From contig NC_091871.1 of the NCBI RefSeq assembly GCF_019399895.1, positions 2,757,001 to 2,821,000 of the forward strand: a stretch of 64,000 bases of DNA, given 5' to 3'. This document shows positions 39,136-50,727 of this stretch, piece after piece (the first letter of the stretch is position 1; every line of letters begins with the position of its first letter). A model generated the notes under the pieces. It made no database searches. It had not been told where the DNA came from and saw only the letters and a list, made by a program, of their open reading frames with translations. Position numbers and translations under genes: made by a program. The DNA comes from Cardiocondyla obscurior (lineage: Eukaryota; Arthropoda; Insecta; Hymenoptera; Formicidae).

Positions 39136-42100
39136 TCAATAGCCGTTTTGTTGTCTGTAGCTGCTTCCACCATAGCCGCTACTGTTCTGACTGTAGCTAC
39201 TGGAGCCACCGCCGGAAGTTCCACTCCCAAAGCTGTTTTGAGGGAACGATTTACCGCTTCCATAACTAGCACCGCCCATGCCACCTATGTAAAGCGTACA
39301 CAGGCGTTTACAAGACACAATAATTTTACTAATCTATGCTACGAACGTGTCAGCAGTGAACAATTAAGTATTTTATATAGGAAGGTGGAAAGTACAGAAG
39401 GGCTAAAAATATGTGTGGAGACTTGATTGTATGCGTGTTTTACTGATGTAGATTATATGATAACATTTTCCATTCCGGGCAAATTAAATAAAAATTACAC
39501 AATCAATTTTTTAAATTTTGAAAACCCACCGCTACTGCTTCCGGACCATTTGTTGCCGCGATCACTCGCGCCAGTACCGGAAGAGCGGTCGAATCTTCCG
39601 CCTCTATCACCCGTATCACGGCCTCCCCGAGCACTTCGTGAACCGCCACCGCGTCCTCCAGATCCTCGTCCACCACCTCCACCACCGCTGCGTCCACCAT
39701 ATCGTCCTCCTGCATCATAATCGACACAATAAATTTCAAAATCTTGGTGGTAAATTAAAAAAAAAAATTTTTTTTAATAAATGTTAAGAGCAAAAAGTGT
39801 TTAAATCTGTATTTTTCAATTTTAAGGAAAGAAAAAATCTAATAAATAAATACTCACTCTTATAAACGCCAGGATTTCTAGATAAATCATACAGTTTTGG
39901 ATTGACCACTTGCTTGGCCTCTTCTAGAACTTGGATCAAGTCCCCAGCCTTATGGGCATTGTTGGGCGTGAAAAAGGCGTACGCGGTTCCTGTACGTTGT
40001 GAGCGACCAGTACGTCCGATACGGTGCACATAGTCTTCAGAGTTGGACGGATAGTCCAAGTTTATCACAAATTTGACATCCTCGACATCTGCGAGACATA
40101 CAAAATTATAATAGCGGCACACGGAAAATACTTGTTTCTTTGTGGTTCAATTATACTTATAAAGCGAATAGATTCAAGCATGTTACCAGGACGCTACCTT
40201 TGCTAATGGAATTAAAGAATCTGAACATAGATTACCATTAATTTGAATACCATTAATCGATATCAAACCTTGAAGCATTTACAAGAGGTAGAAAGAAGGA
40301 AAAAAAAAAGAAAGAAAAAGAAAGGAAAAAAAAAGAAAGAAAATATCATTATTAGTTTACTTTCTCTTCTTTAACATGCTGCCACATGTTTGACAATTAA
40401 AAATGGTACTCTCGAATATATAAAGGACGGACAAAGACATACAAGTTACCTCATACGATAGAAAATATTGTCCCAAGATGTAATAAAATAACTTTAGTTC
40501 CATTTGCAATTTGCATATAACATTCAAGTTGACCACAAAGAGCAAGTCTGCATGTAATTACCTGTTTGCGACTAGAGCTGGAAATGTAAATACATTTTTT
40601 GGAAATGTAGAGGAATCAGAGCTCAGATGGTTCTCATGGAATTCTCGCTTCACGTATTAGCGAGCTCTACATTTTTATTCTTAGTCAACATTACACCCTT
40701 CTCTCCCGCACCAAAGTATGGATCTGTGCTGGCTATTTCGAAATTTGGTCCTTGTACATTGCTTCGGTGAAGAGGTTGGAACATCAAGTGAGCACCTTGC
40801 GTTCTCCACTCAACCCCTACATGTACTCCCCCGTCAAATAATTAGCATCAAGAATTACGCACCGCAATATTGTGAAGGCGCTTTCCCATCTCGATGCCAA
40901 AATTACTATTGCGCTATCACGATTTCATATCCGATTACTCGTCCTAACTTAAAGAATCTTTAATAATTGAAATTGGCAAATAATACTACGATTATTAAAT
41001 GTTGGAACGCTACAATAATTTTCTAGATTGTTCGTACGGAATTCTTAAACATTTGCAAAATAACGAATAGAATTTTTTAAATAATATTAAGAACATATCA
41101 CAATTAATGCAGAGCGCGACTTGATGCAATTTGCTATTTGAATGTAACAAATGTATAACCGGCAATATCTATCCTTTATATTCTTATCTTTGTTCTTTTT
41201 GTCTTTCGTCTTCATGCTAAACGGCCTACTACAATTTCCATACTTTGGACCGTCGCAGGTACAGAGTGAGAGTGTTTTTCGAGTGGCAAGGTGGCCGAGG
41301 CACAGCGTTTGGATAGCTTGTTGCGAGGGGGCGGCGACCAGCAGTCACGCCCCGTTCAATTATATTTTCCAAAGCTAGTTGCAGAGTTCTAAGACTCCAG
41401 AGTCGCATGTGCCTCTGAAAACACATAGAACAGCACGTTAATACCAGACTGACAGGACTTGATTCGATCTGAGAGTACAAAATTCGAAGAGATAAACCTG
41501 GCTAATAATAGCTTACCTCATATCCTTACTCTTAAAGCTGAAATATTTTGACGTTCTTTTTACGTTTTATATAGTTGCGTACCGCATTTGCGTGATCTTT
41601 ACGTAAAAGTTCTCACTTTACCGTTCGAAAATAAAATAGCCGAAAATATTAAAAGAACGTCAAAATCCACCTATAAACTAACCTAATATAAAACAAGTCA
41701 AATAAACGGTTAAAACTTATTCATTAATCTTATCGCTGAAAAGACAATGGCAATGTTAATTGCTCTGGGGCGCTCTGTAACGCGCACTACCGAAACTCTC
41801 GCTTAATTAGTAGGCGAAACGAAAGAATTAGCGTAAAATTAATGAAACGTAAAATGTCAATGGCAAAATTAAATACGAGTATTTAACTAGTCGTTCCTGG
41901 AATTCCTTAAGAGTAATTAAATTATATCCAGCCACACTCGTAAGGAGGTAATGTCAATCAGTCTGGCACATGCCGTTATCCGTTGCCACATTACGATACC
42001 ACGACTTCCACAAATGTGAAATAACCATCGCAGCCTGACCCTTACATCATACTTAGCATCTGTCAATTCTTACCTAAACCTCTTGCCGCGACGTCGGTAG

Positions 42101-44744
42101 CCACAAGGATGGCAGACCTGCTATTCCGGAACTCTAAAATAACATCTCTTATATTATAAATAATCCTACAACTCTATCAGATAATTCAAGTATTTGAAAA
42201 GAAGGCAATAATAGAAAAAGCTTAATCTTTCTTAATCTTTTTTCAACAAGAGAATGCTATAAATATATAAATCTATACGATAAAAAATACTAAGAAATTT
42301 TAATTATCCACGTAATTATATGAAACGTTGTTGATTTTACTTAATTAGAAAATTAAATAGAAATTGATTCTTCAAAGTGAGATAACATTTCAAATGCTAT
42401 ATAATTAAAACGATCGTTAATGTTTTTGTATGTTAAAAATCATAAAAAATAGCACTCACGATTTAATACGTAATCTCTTTCTTGCTGACTTTTGTCTCCG
42501 TGAATACCAATCGCTTGCCATCCGTATCTATTAATAGCTCTCGTTATATCGTCCACTTTCCTTTTAGTTTCGACAAATATTATAGTCTTATTTTCCGGCT
42601 CATTCGAGATCTCTTCCAGCAGCTTCATAAGTTTACTTTCCTTTTCATATTCCTCACACACATCGACGATTTGCAGAATATTGTGATTGGCAGCCAATTG
42701 TAGAGAGCCGATGTTGATCTGGATGTAATCCGTTAGGAACTCTTCTGCGAGATTACGCACTTCTTTCGGCCACGTAGCCGACCACATGAGAGTTTGACGA
42801 TCGGGACGTATTTGTTCTACAATTTTCCTAATTTGTGGTTCGAAGCCCATATCGAGCATTCTATCGGCCTCGTCGAGCACTAAGTATGTACATCTACGTA
42901 AATTTGTGGTACCGCGTTCCAAGAAATCTATGAGACGACCTGGAGTGGCGATGCAAATTTCTACCCCACGTTCGAGATCACGCGCCTGTGGCCCTTTCGG
43001 AGCGCCACCGAAGATGCATGTGTTTCGTACTTGAGAAGACATCCCAAAATCCGACGCTACTTGTTGAATTTGTTGCGCCAATTCTCGAGTCGGCGCCAAA
43101 ATAAGTGCAATGGGACCGTCATTTCTGCTCAGTCTGGGCTGATGATTTATATGCACGATCGCCGGCAAAATGTATGCCAGGGTCTTTCCTGAGCCCGTCT
43201 GCGCTATACCAACCATATCCCGACCGGACAACGCAATGGGCCAACCCTGTGCTTGAATCGCGGTCGGTTCACCGAATCCCTGCCTACGAATCTCGTTGAG
43301 AACATAGTCTGGGAAACCACCTTCCTCAAAATAAATATTCGGACCTGGAACGTTAGTCCCCTTCACAGTTATTTCTTTATTCGAACGGTACGCTTCGACG
43401 GCGTGAATGCTCCGTGCCATTACGTTCGGATGTGGCTGGTAAAAGTCCTTTCTAAACTGTGGCAGAGTGCTCATGTCCCATCTTGGTTTACGTAGGCGCT
43501 CCCCAGGTTGCCGGTTCTTAAAGTTGTTGTTTCCAAAACTGCTATCTCTGTTTCCACTGCTGCTGAATCTCCCACCTCCTCCACCTCCGCCTCCATCACG
43601 ACTACCAAATCGACCTCCTCCACCTCGTGCACCGCCGCCGCCACCACCGCCTCCTCCTCGTCTATCGGAACGTTCGCGTTCGCCGTATGCCCTTTATCAA
43701 ACAAACAAAATACCTTTTAACGTCTCGTAAGAAATTATTTTAAATTCATCATTTTACTTTCTCGCTACAAAACGTCTCTAGTATTTGTATACAATTATTC
43801 AGGGTTGATTGTTTCAACTCTTGACAACTTTGCTCAACTGGAAATATACATTATTATGTCTTTATTCATTTTAAATAAAATAAAAAAAAAAAAAAAAAAA
43901 ATACATATATACATATAAAGTTATATCTACAAGTTAAAACATCTGACTCTTGATCTTAAAAAAAAATTGGATACAAACGGTCAGTAGCTGCTCACACAAA
44001 AAGAACTTGTAGGACAAATATTTCTGTTCCTCATACTTTTTAACTTTCTTTATCTAAATCATACAATATCTACGAGCCATTTAACGTCTTAATTATCTAT
44101 TTAGAAATAAGAAACTTACTTTTCCATAAATTCGAATATTAGCTTTACTATTATTTTATCGCGAAAACGCACAAAAGATTTACGTTAATGGACAAACTTA
44201 TGTAACACTATCAGCTCTCTTTTTCCTGGAAATTCCCAACAGGCTGTAGCCTTGAGTCATCACAAATAATTATCCAACAAATCAAATATCCTTTTGCTAT
44301 TCGAGTCCGATGCTACGTGTTTTCGTGTCAATATATAAGAGACATCGCCCATAAATATATGAAAAATTTTCGCAACTTTTTCCAGATTCTTTCACGCGCT
44401 TCGAGTCGTCCGAGGAAAACGTAGCACGAGATTTTTTTTCCATCGACGCGACGCGACGCGTGGCGAGGCGAATCCGTTGCTTCGATCAAAAGATTCCTTC
44501 TTTTCTATTTGGCGATTCGAGATTAATTATTCTATCAAAAATCCTGTTTCAGGACGTCGGCAGTATACGTCGTTGAGTCCTTGCGATTTTGCAAGCGCCG
44601 TGAACGCGATAAAAGATCTCGTTAATTTGCAAAATGGCGTACAGTAAAACGAAGCGTGGCCGGACAAGTAGCCAAGTGTTAAATGAGAAATGAGCGAGAA
44701 TGAGGCGCAAAATCTGTTTTGCGCCGACTTAGCAACACTTACAT
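39136..44744 (-). CDS. DEAD-box RNA helicase, DDX5/p68 (Rm62) type, copy 1
   Basis: Coding pieces 44744-44743 (AT), 43691-42460, 42133-42074, 40088-39858, 39709-39530 and 39284-39136 join in phase to 617 residues, about the size of human DDX5 (614). The initiator codon is split: the first exon ends CTGCAAT and the next begins GGCATACGG, giving MAYGERERSDRR. Residues about 13-60 are Gly/Arg-rich RGG-like. Helicase motifs are all present: Q motif around EPTAIQAQGWP, AQTGSGKT (164-171), PTRELAQQ (201), TPGR (250), DEAD (274-277), SAT (305-307), FVETKRK, ATDVAARGLD (423-432) and HRIGRTGR (453-460). The C-terminus is again Gly/Arg/Ser-rich and ends QQNGY. p68 proteins unwind RNA in splicing, microRNA and rRNA processing and act as transcription co-regulators. 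The frame is open upstream of MSTLPQF, so a start there would lose the RGG region. A paralogue lies next door on the same strand. Confidence 0.95.
40603..40674. repeat. Nested inverted repeats in the helicase intron
   Basis: AAATGTAGAG (40603-40612) pairs with CTCTACATTT (40665-40674), and CTCGCT (40644-40649) pairs with AGCGAG (40659-40664). The two right arms abut, so the pieces could stack as one long stem with a 31-nt insertion on one side. A second small palindrome (AAATGTA/TACATTT) lies just to the left. Confidence 0.55.
41545..41666. repeat. Perfect 16-bp inverted repeat with 90-nt spacer
   Basis: ATTTTGACGTTCTTTT at 41545-41560 and its exact reverse complement at 41651-41666. The spacer itself contains the palindrome CTTTTACGTAAAG. 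Inside the motif-V intron it could form a long hairpin in the pre-mRNA. No transposon ends or target duplication were recognised. Confidence 0.7.
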
Positions 44745-46599
44745 TGCAGCGGGTGATAATGTGGACTGTTCTCAGGGCGATTTCCTCGATGATTGTCGAT
44801 GCAGATTGAGAAAATCCAAGCCGAATAAACGAGAACACGTCCGCCCGTGAACAGGCCAGCCAGCTGAAGGGAGTGAAGGGACGAGAGCGCGGAGAGAGGT
44901 AAGCCGAGTGAGCTGTCGGCGTCACGATCTCATAGCAGCCGGCGAGAAGTAGTTCCTCCGCGAATTCAGATCGTCGCTTGTAATCTATGCTTTTTCACAA
45001 TGCGTGCTTCTTTTTGCAAGAAAAAAAACAGGCACAAGCTGAAAATATAATTATTTCAACTTTCTCTTTAATTTTTGCAACAACAAAAAAATAGGAAAAT
45101 CGGGAAAAAAGGAGACATAGGTACGAGAGCGTTACACGCCGGAAGTGAAAGTCAGGCACGATCTTCAGCGCCAACACGTCCGAGCGACGAAATCAAAGTG
45201 GCACCAAATTCGAAAAGCAATCAATATTCAACTTTAAATTATTAATATTATATCGCGTTAAAAAAATTTTTCTTTTATTTCTTTTTCTTTTCATTTGCAA
45301 TTCAAATGTCTATATATCACAATATAACTTTTAAATTTGTTTAATTGTCCGTAATAGTTATGCAACACTATACGTACGATCTACATTTTTAGTAAATAAC
45401 AATTTGGAAGACAAATATGTATCTCGATCGTGCTGAAAACACAAGATAAATCTTAGTTGCTTTCAAGAGGGCAAAAGTTCACTTTATTTATTATATAACA
45501 TAAGTTCACGCAACAAACATACCAACAAAATTCTATTTTCCCTTAAAGATAATAATCAGAAGTTAGAGATACGAAAAAACTAAAGATACTTGTCAATTTT
45601 TAGTATCACAAATAAAAAGTAATTAACAAGCTATCGAAACAATTATCTAATAGCGAGTTTCATTAAATTTATTAGCATATTAATTGTATGAGACTATTCA
45701 TATACCCAAGGGTTAAAATACAATGTCAATTCTTTAATCGATGTAAGATTCAGTATATACTTTATCAAACAATTTTAGTATTCCTGGCAATTTACAAACA
45801 ATTAACTCGTGAAAAACTGTGCATTTAGTTCTCATCGTTTTGCTTATCACACAAATCTAAGCATAGATCAACAGGTATTTCTGCATTATAAGATCACATA
45901 CTAGTGGAAAATTTTCACATCCTATTTAAAAATAAATAATACATTAATATTCATATTCATATTCATATATAGTCTATCAATTGCACTTTCTGCATATTCT
46001 CCAAGTCTCATAACTTGCTTTCCAAATTTTATTCTTATTATATTCTTTTTATAATAAAAATTGCTATTTATTAATTAGTATCAACAAACTATAATACGTT
46101 ATAAAACTTATATCATTTTGTAAGAAAATTTTACGTTTTATAAAATTTATAAGTAAAATATTTGTTATAAAATTAAGTTCAAAACTCTTTAAAGAAAAAA
46201 TTAATATTTGAACGTTTTTACTGTATGATCACATACTAATGTTATATTAAACTCACAATCGTGTATCTGTCAAATTTTGTAGAAAAAAAAAAAAAAAAAC
46301 GTTTTAAGCATATGCAAACAAATAGATAATATATATACTTTTAACAAATTTTTTTAATACTAACTTACAAATATTGTAATTATTTAATTGATATGATATA
46401 GAATATATCATATTATTTTTACAAGTATATAACGTAACTTGTTGCATTTACGTTTGTTTTCTGTATATATGTACTTTTTTATCTAGTTTTAACAAGCTTT
46501 TTACCTGCATTTTATCAAATTTTGTTATAATTAAACATAACATTTTACATCGTCAAATTATTATGTAATATTTTTTTAATTATTCGAAAAAAAAATTAA
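44745..46599. other. 5' region of helicase copy 1 and 3' flank of copy 2
   Basis: The non-coding part of the first exon of copy 1 probably lies within about 44745-44950, where the DNA is GC-richer. From 45.2 kb the sequence is AT-rich with no gene seen. AATAAA on the minus strand at 46072-46067 is a possible polyadenylation signal of copy 2, some 530 nt past its stop. Confidence 0.45.
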
Positions 46600-49458
46600 T
46601 TAATAAGTTGTGCTTTTGTAAGAATAACGATTGCCGTAATTATCATCACCTCTATAATTTTGAGGCACACTTTCTTGCTCATAATTTCTTTGCGTACTAT
46701 AGCCGTACGCTGCGCTCTGACCTAAGGAATTATTTTGCTTTATACAATTATAATTATTATAATCTGAATCGGAATAAATATTCGAAGAAAGCTGATAGGA
46801 AGTCGCGTTATGAGAAGAACCTCTTCCTCTTGATGAACTACCGCCTCTTCCTTTATCACTGCCTCGTCGACTATTATTCCTTTCAGCGCCATTACCAGAA
46901 ACACCACCACCGAAACGTTTCCCACCTTATTGTAACAATATAAATATAAATTAATTGATCGAATAATTAGTAATTACTACTGCTACAATAAAAAATTTAC
47001 TTTTAATTTTTTTTCTTATTCTTTTACATTTACTATACATATAATTATGTAACATAAGTAATAAAACTTAAAAAAAAAACAGTTCATGCATATATCTTTA
47101 GAATAAAGATTATAACTATATAAATCAAATATGTGGAAAAACATACTTCTGCCGCTCAAGTTTCCCGCTTTGGCCATCTCAGCCATTTCACTGAGACGTG
47201 GATTAACATTCTGTCCGGCCTCTCGTAAAACTTCTATCAAGTCTCCGGCGTGCTTCATATTATGAGTTGTAAAAAATGCATATGCCGTTCCGGTTTGTCG
47301 CTTACGTCCAGTTCGACCGATTCTATGTATGTAATCCTCTGACGAAGATGGATAATCGAAATTTATCACGTATTTCACATCATCCACATCTGTAAAGTAG
47401 TTAAACCATGTCTTGTTCATTATTATTAACAATATCATTCTATATATTACATTTTTTTATATAACATAGGTATACATCTTTAAAAATTTGTTATATATAA
47501 ATTATTATTTTATAATTCCAAAATTGTATTTTTTATTTAATTAAATACATATACCGTTACTGCATTTGGGCATAAAAACTTGGCAATGCTTGTATTCAGA
47601 GATATTACCAGATAATGACCAAAACTATTACGTACCCAAGCCTCTAGCGGCTACATCAGTCGCGACTAAAATCGGTGCTCTTCCGCTGCGGAACTCTTGT
47701 AATACATGATCCCTTTCTTGTTGATTTTTATCACCGTGAATACTCATAGCTTGCCACCCTTCGCGCCTAATATTTCTCGTGATATCGTCAACTTTACGTT
47801 TAGTTTCGACAAATATAATGGTTTTATTTTCTTTTTCAGTGCCGATTTCTTGAAGTAATCTATATAACTTTGAGTCTTTTTCATATTCGTGACAAACATC
47901 GATAATTTGAGTGATGTTATGATTGGCTGATAGAGTTAAAGAGCCGACATTGAGTTGCACATAATCCGTTAAAAAATCCTCCGCAAGTGTGCGAACTTCC
48001 TTAGGCCATGTTGCTGACCACATTAACACTTGCCTGTCGGGACGTATCTGCTCAATTATTTTTCGAATCTGAGGTTCGAATCCCATATCTAACATGCGAT
48101 CAGCTTCATCAAGTACTAGATAAGTACATCTAAAATAAATTGAGTTATAAATTTGCATTTGTAATTAATATTTGTTACTAAAACTTTAAAGAACTTTACG
48201 TACCTACATAAGTTAGTAGTTCCTTTTTCTAGGAAATCTATAAGTCTACCTGGTGTAGCTATGCATATTTCAATGCCTCTTTCCAAGTCGTGTGCTTGTG
48301 GTCCCTTTGGAGCCCCGCCGAAGATACATGTATTTCTTACAGCTGCAGTCTCACCAAAACTATTAGCTACTTCTTGAATTTGTTGAGCTAATTCTCTAGT
48401 TGGAGCCAAGATCAATACTATTGGACCATCACCACTGTTTATAAGCGGTTGATGTGTAATATGCACAATTGCAGGTAAAATATACTAAAAAAATGTAAAA
48501 TAACATTTTATATATATATATATACATACACACACACACACAGTTATATTTTTTATGTATATGCACATGCATGCACATACCCCAAGAGTCTTCCCAGAGC
48601 CAGTTTGAGCAATTGCAACAAGATCTCTGCCACTAAGGGCAATAGGCCATCCTTGAGCTTGAATTGGAGTAGGTTGCGAGTATCCTTCTCTATTAATACC
48701 TTCCATTACATAAGGTGGAAAATTTCCTTCTTGAAAATATTGTATAGGATTAGGAATGTTTTCACCTTTTGCAGTTATTTCAGCATTCTTTCGAAACAGA
48801 TGGACTTCTTCCTTGGATCTAATTCAGGATGAAAATTATCGGTACATTTAATAATTTATCTCATTTATAATATTTAATATCAATTACAAATAGTATTAAT
48901 ACCTGTTTCTAACTGCAGGATGCTCTACATAAAAGTCTTTGTGTATTGGCTGTAAATCATGAAGATCCCAGTTTACTTTGTTGAGGCTTCTACCAGGCTG
49001 CTTTCCTTTTAATCCTCCTCGCATATTATTGGCATTTCCCCTAACTGTGCCAAGCCTGCTGGTACCGCGTCCATTATCGGTACTGCCTCTGATAGGATTT
49101 GTACCTACCTTGACAGTACCACTGCTATAGCAGGTCCTACTCTGATCTCGGATAAACCTGATCGTAACATGAACGAAATAATGAGAAAGAGAAATATTAA
49201 TTATCATGGACCGAGAGTCGCGAGAACAATTTATCGCAGGCTCGTCGCGTCGCAAACGGTCAAGGAAACGAAAATAAATTTTGAAGCGGTCAATACATCA
49301 GTTTCCGCAATCGATTAACGTTCGCGAACGGCGAAACGGGCAAGGAGGTAAATTTTATGGCAAAGAGTTTCGCGAATGTAACGCACGTCTAGCGAAAAAC
49401 AGCTCGTCGTCGGACATCAGTTGACGATCCATGCAACGCTGTCATCGCGTACTTACAT
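46600..49458 (-). CDS. DEAD-box RNA helicase, DDX5/p68 type, copy 2
   Basis: Coding pieces 49458-49457 (AT), 49157-48903, 48818-48581, 48484-48204, 48129-47636, 47389-47147 and 46925-46600 join in phase to 612 residues. As in copy 1 the ATG is split by an intron (CTCCTAAT|GTAAGT, next exon GTTTATCCG), giving MFIRDQSR. The N-terminus is Gly/Asn/Arg-rich but lacks long Gly runs. Helicase motifs: Q motif around QPTPIQAQGWP, AQTGSGKT (156-163), PTRELAQQ, TPGR, DEAD (266-269), SAT, FVETKRK, ATDVAARGLD (D424) and HRIGRTGR (445-452). The C-terminal exon has RGG/SRGRG elements, then a Tyr/Asn/Gln-rich tail ending YKSTTY, a low-complexity region that could support condensate formation (inference). The residue after motif I is Gly (KTLG) where copy 1 has Ala. 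More introns split the helicase core than in copy 1, but the motif-V intron is shared. Head-to-head with CRLS1. Confidence 0.94.
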
Positions 49459-50603
49459 TAGGAGACTCGGGGGTGTCTTTTCCGTGGACGATTTCGAGAT
49501 CTGATCCGATCGATGTCGACGTAGACGAGAGAGACAGACGTCGCGAACAAGTCTGTTAGCTGGTCCTTCGTCAGAGCGACAGATCCTGACGATTTTGCGC
49601 CTCGAGGTCCTCGAACGAGGTATTGCGCTTGCGAGCGAAAATTAAACAGCAGCACTACGAAAATCGTGTCGCCCGCCACTGCCCGCCACCACCGGCGATT
49701 CAGGATTAATGAGTGAACTTCCGCAAGTAGTTCCGCGTTCTGTCGTTGCTATGGTGACCGCGCCGCCGCAGCCGCGGCCGCGGCGGCGGAGGGATACAAC
49801 CTCCCCGAAAGCGAAAATTACCGGAATCCATACTCATCTCATACATCCACCATCACCGCCACCGCCACCGTCACTGCCACTTCCCGGCGCCACGATCAGC
49901 CACGATTACTCGCGACGATGACCGATTACGGAAAACATGGTGACGTCCTTGCCGGAGTTCACTTTACTTGACTTGAGTTGCCGGTGAACTCGCTCTGCAA
50001 CGAATTTTCTCTTGAAAAAACCTAGAAATATCGAGAGATGACGAATATACACGTGACATGAAAAAAAGCAGCAAGCGCATACACCTCGTGCCGCACAATC
50101 CGTTCGGTCTTTGCGACATTTATAAAATATTACAGTCTCGATAAGAGAAATTAATAGCTCGAGGTAAAACAATTTTTCGTAGAACGCGTGCATTTGAAAT
50201 TGATCATGTATATCGCTTATACTTATATATACGAATGAATTTAAGATCTCGAGTTCCAGGCAGGCAAGAAAGATTAATTTTCTATTGCATCGTTTCTACA
50301 GATTCAATGATAAATTCAAGTCAAAAGCAACGTTATTGCAAACTTAATTTTTCAAGGTTATGTATTAGAGAGAGAGAGAGAGAAAAAAAAAGATTATTTT
50401 ATTGGTTTTGACTAAAGGACTAATGAGAAAATATCACGCGTTTTGTTGCAAATAAAATAAACAAGCTAAAATGAATATTTTCGGGTGGTAAGATAGCCTT
50501 GGTCATTTTTAACAAATTTATAAATTTTCAAGTTTAGCGTTTTAGAGAATTATTTGTTATTAAAATTTAATAAAAATATTATAATTTATAATTTAATTAA
50601 GAG

Positions 50604-50636
<33 letters not shown>

Positions 50637-50714
50637 TTATATATTTATTTTTTATATATTTTTATTTATCAAATTATATTTATATTATTAATCTTTCTTA
50701 CATTTTTTATGTAG
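49459..50714. promoter_or_regulatory. Shared 5' region of helicase copy 2 and CRLS1
   Basis: The two genes diverge from this interval. Positions 49459-49920 are CpG-rich and should hold the first exon of the helicase (its last two bases, AT, are coding) and the promoter of both genes. The CRLS1 ATG exon begins after an acceptor at 50714, so a non-coding CRLS1 first exon must lie to the left; its donor was not identified. The right half is AT-rich and contains a TA repeat. Confidence 0.5.
50604..50632. repeat. TA dinucleotide repeat
   Basis: About 14 TA units in the proposed 5' UTR intron of CRLS1. Confidence 0.85.
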
Positions 50715-50727
50715 GATACAGCCAACT

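Larger units (their letters stand above)
40089..42073 (-). other. Long motif-V intron of helicase copy 1
   Basis: This 1,985-nt intron interrupts motif V (RGL|D) in phase 1, while most other introns here are far shorter. GC-richer patches at about 40620-40930 and 41220-41420 stand out from the AT-rich rest. It contains the inverted repeats listed separately. If retained, the reading frame stops three codons after the exon (G-K-N-stop), giving a helicase without motif VI. Confidence 0.7.

Noticed and set aside
43467..43730. Plus-strand Pro-rich ORF and other-frame minus ORF
   Set aside because: Shadows of the RGG-coding part of helicase copy 1; the phase-consistent minus frame gives the RGG repeats leading into the helicase domain.
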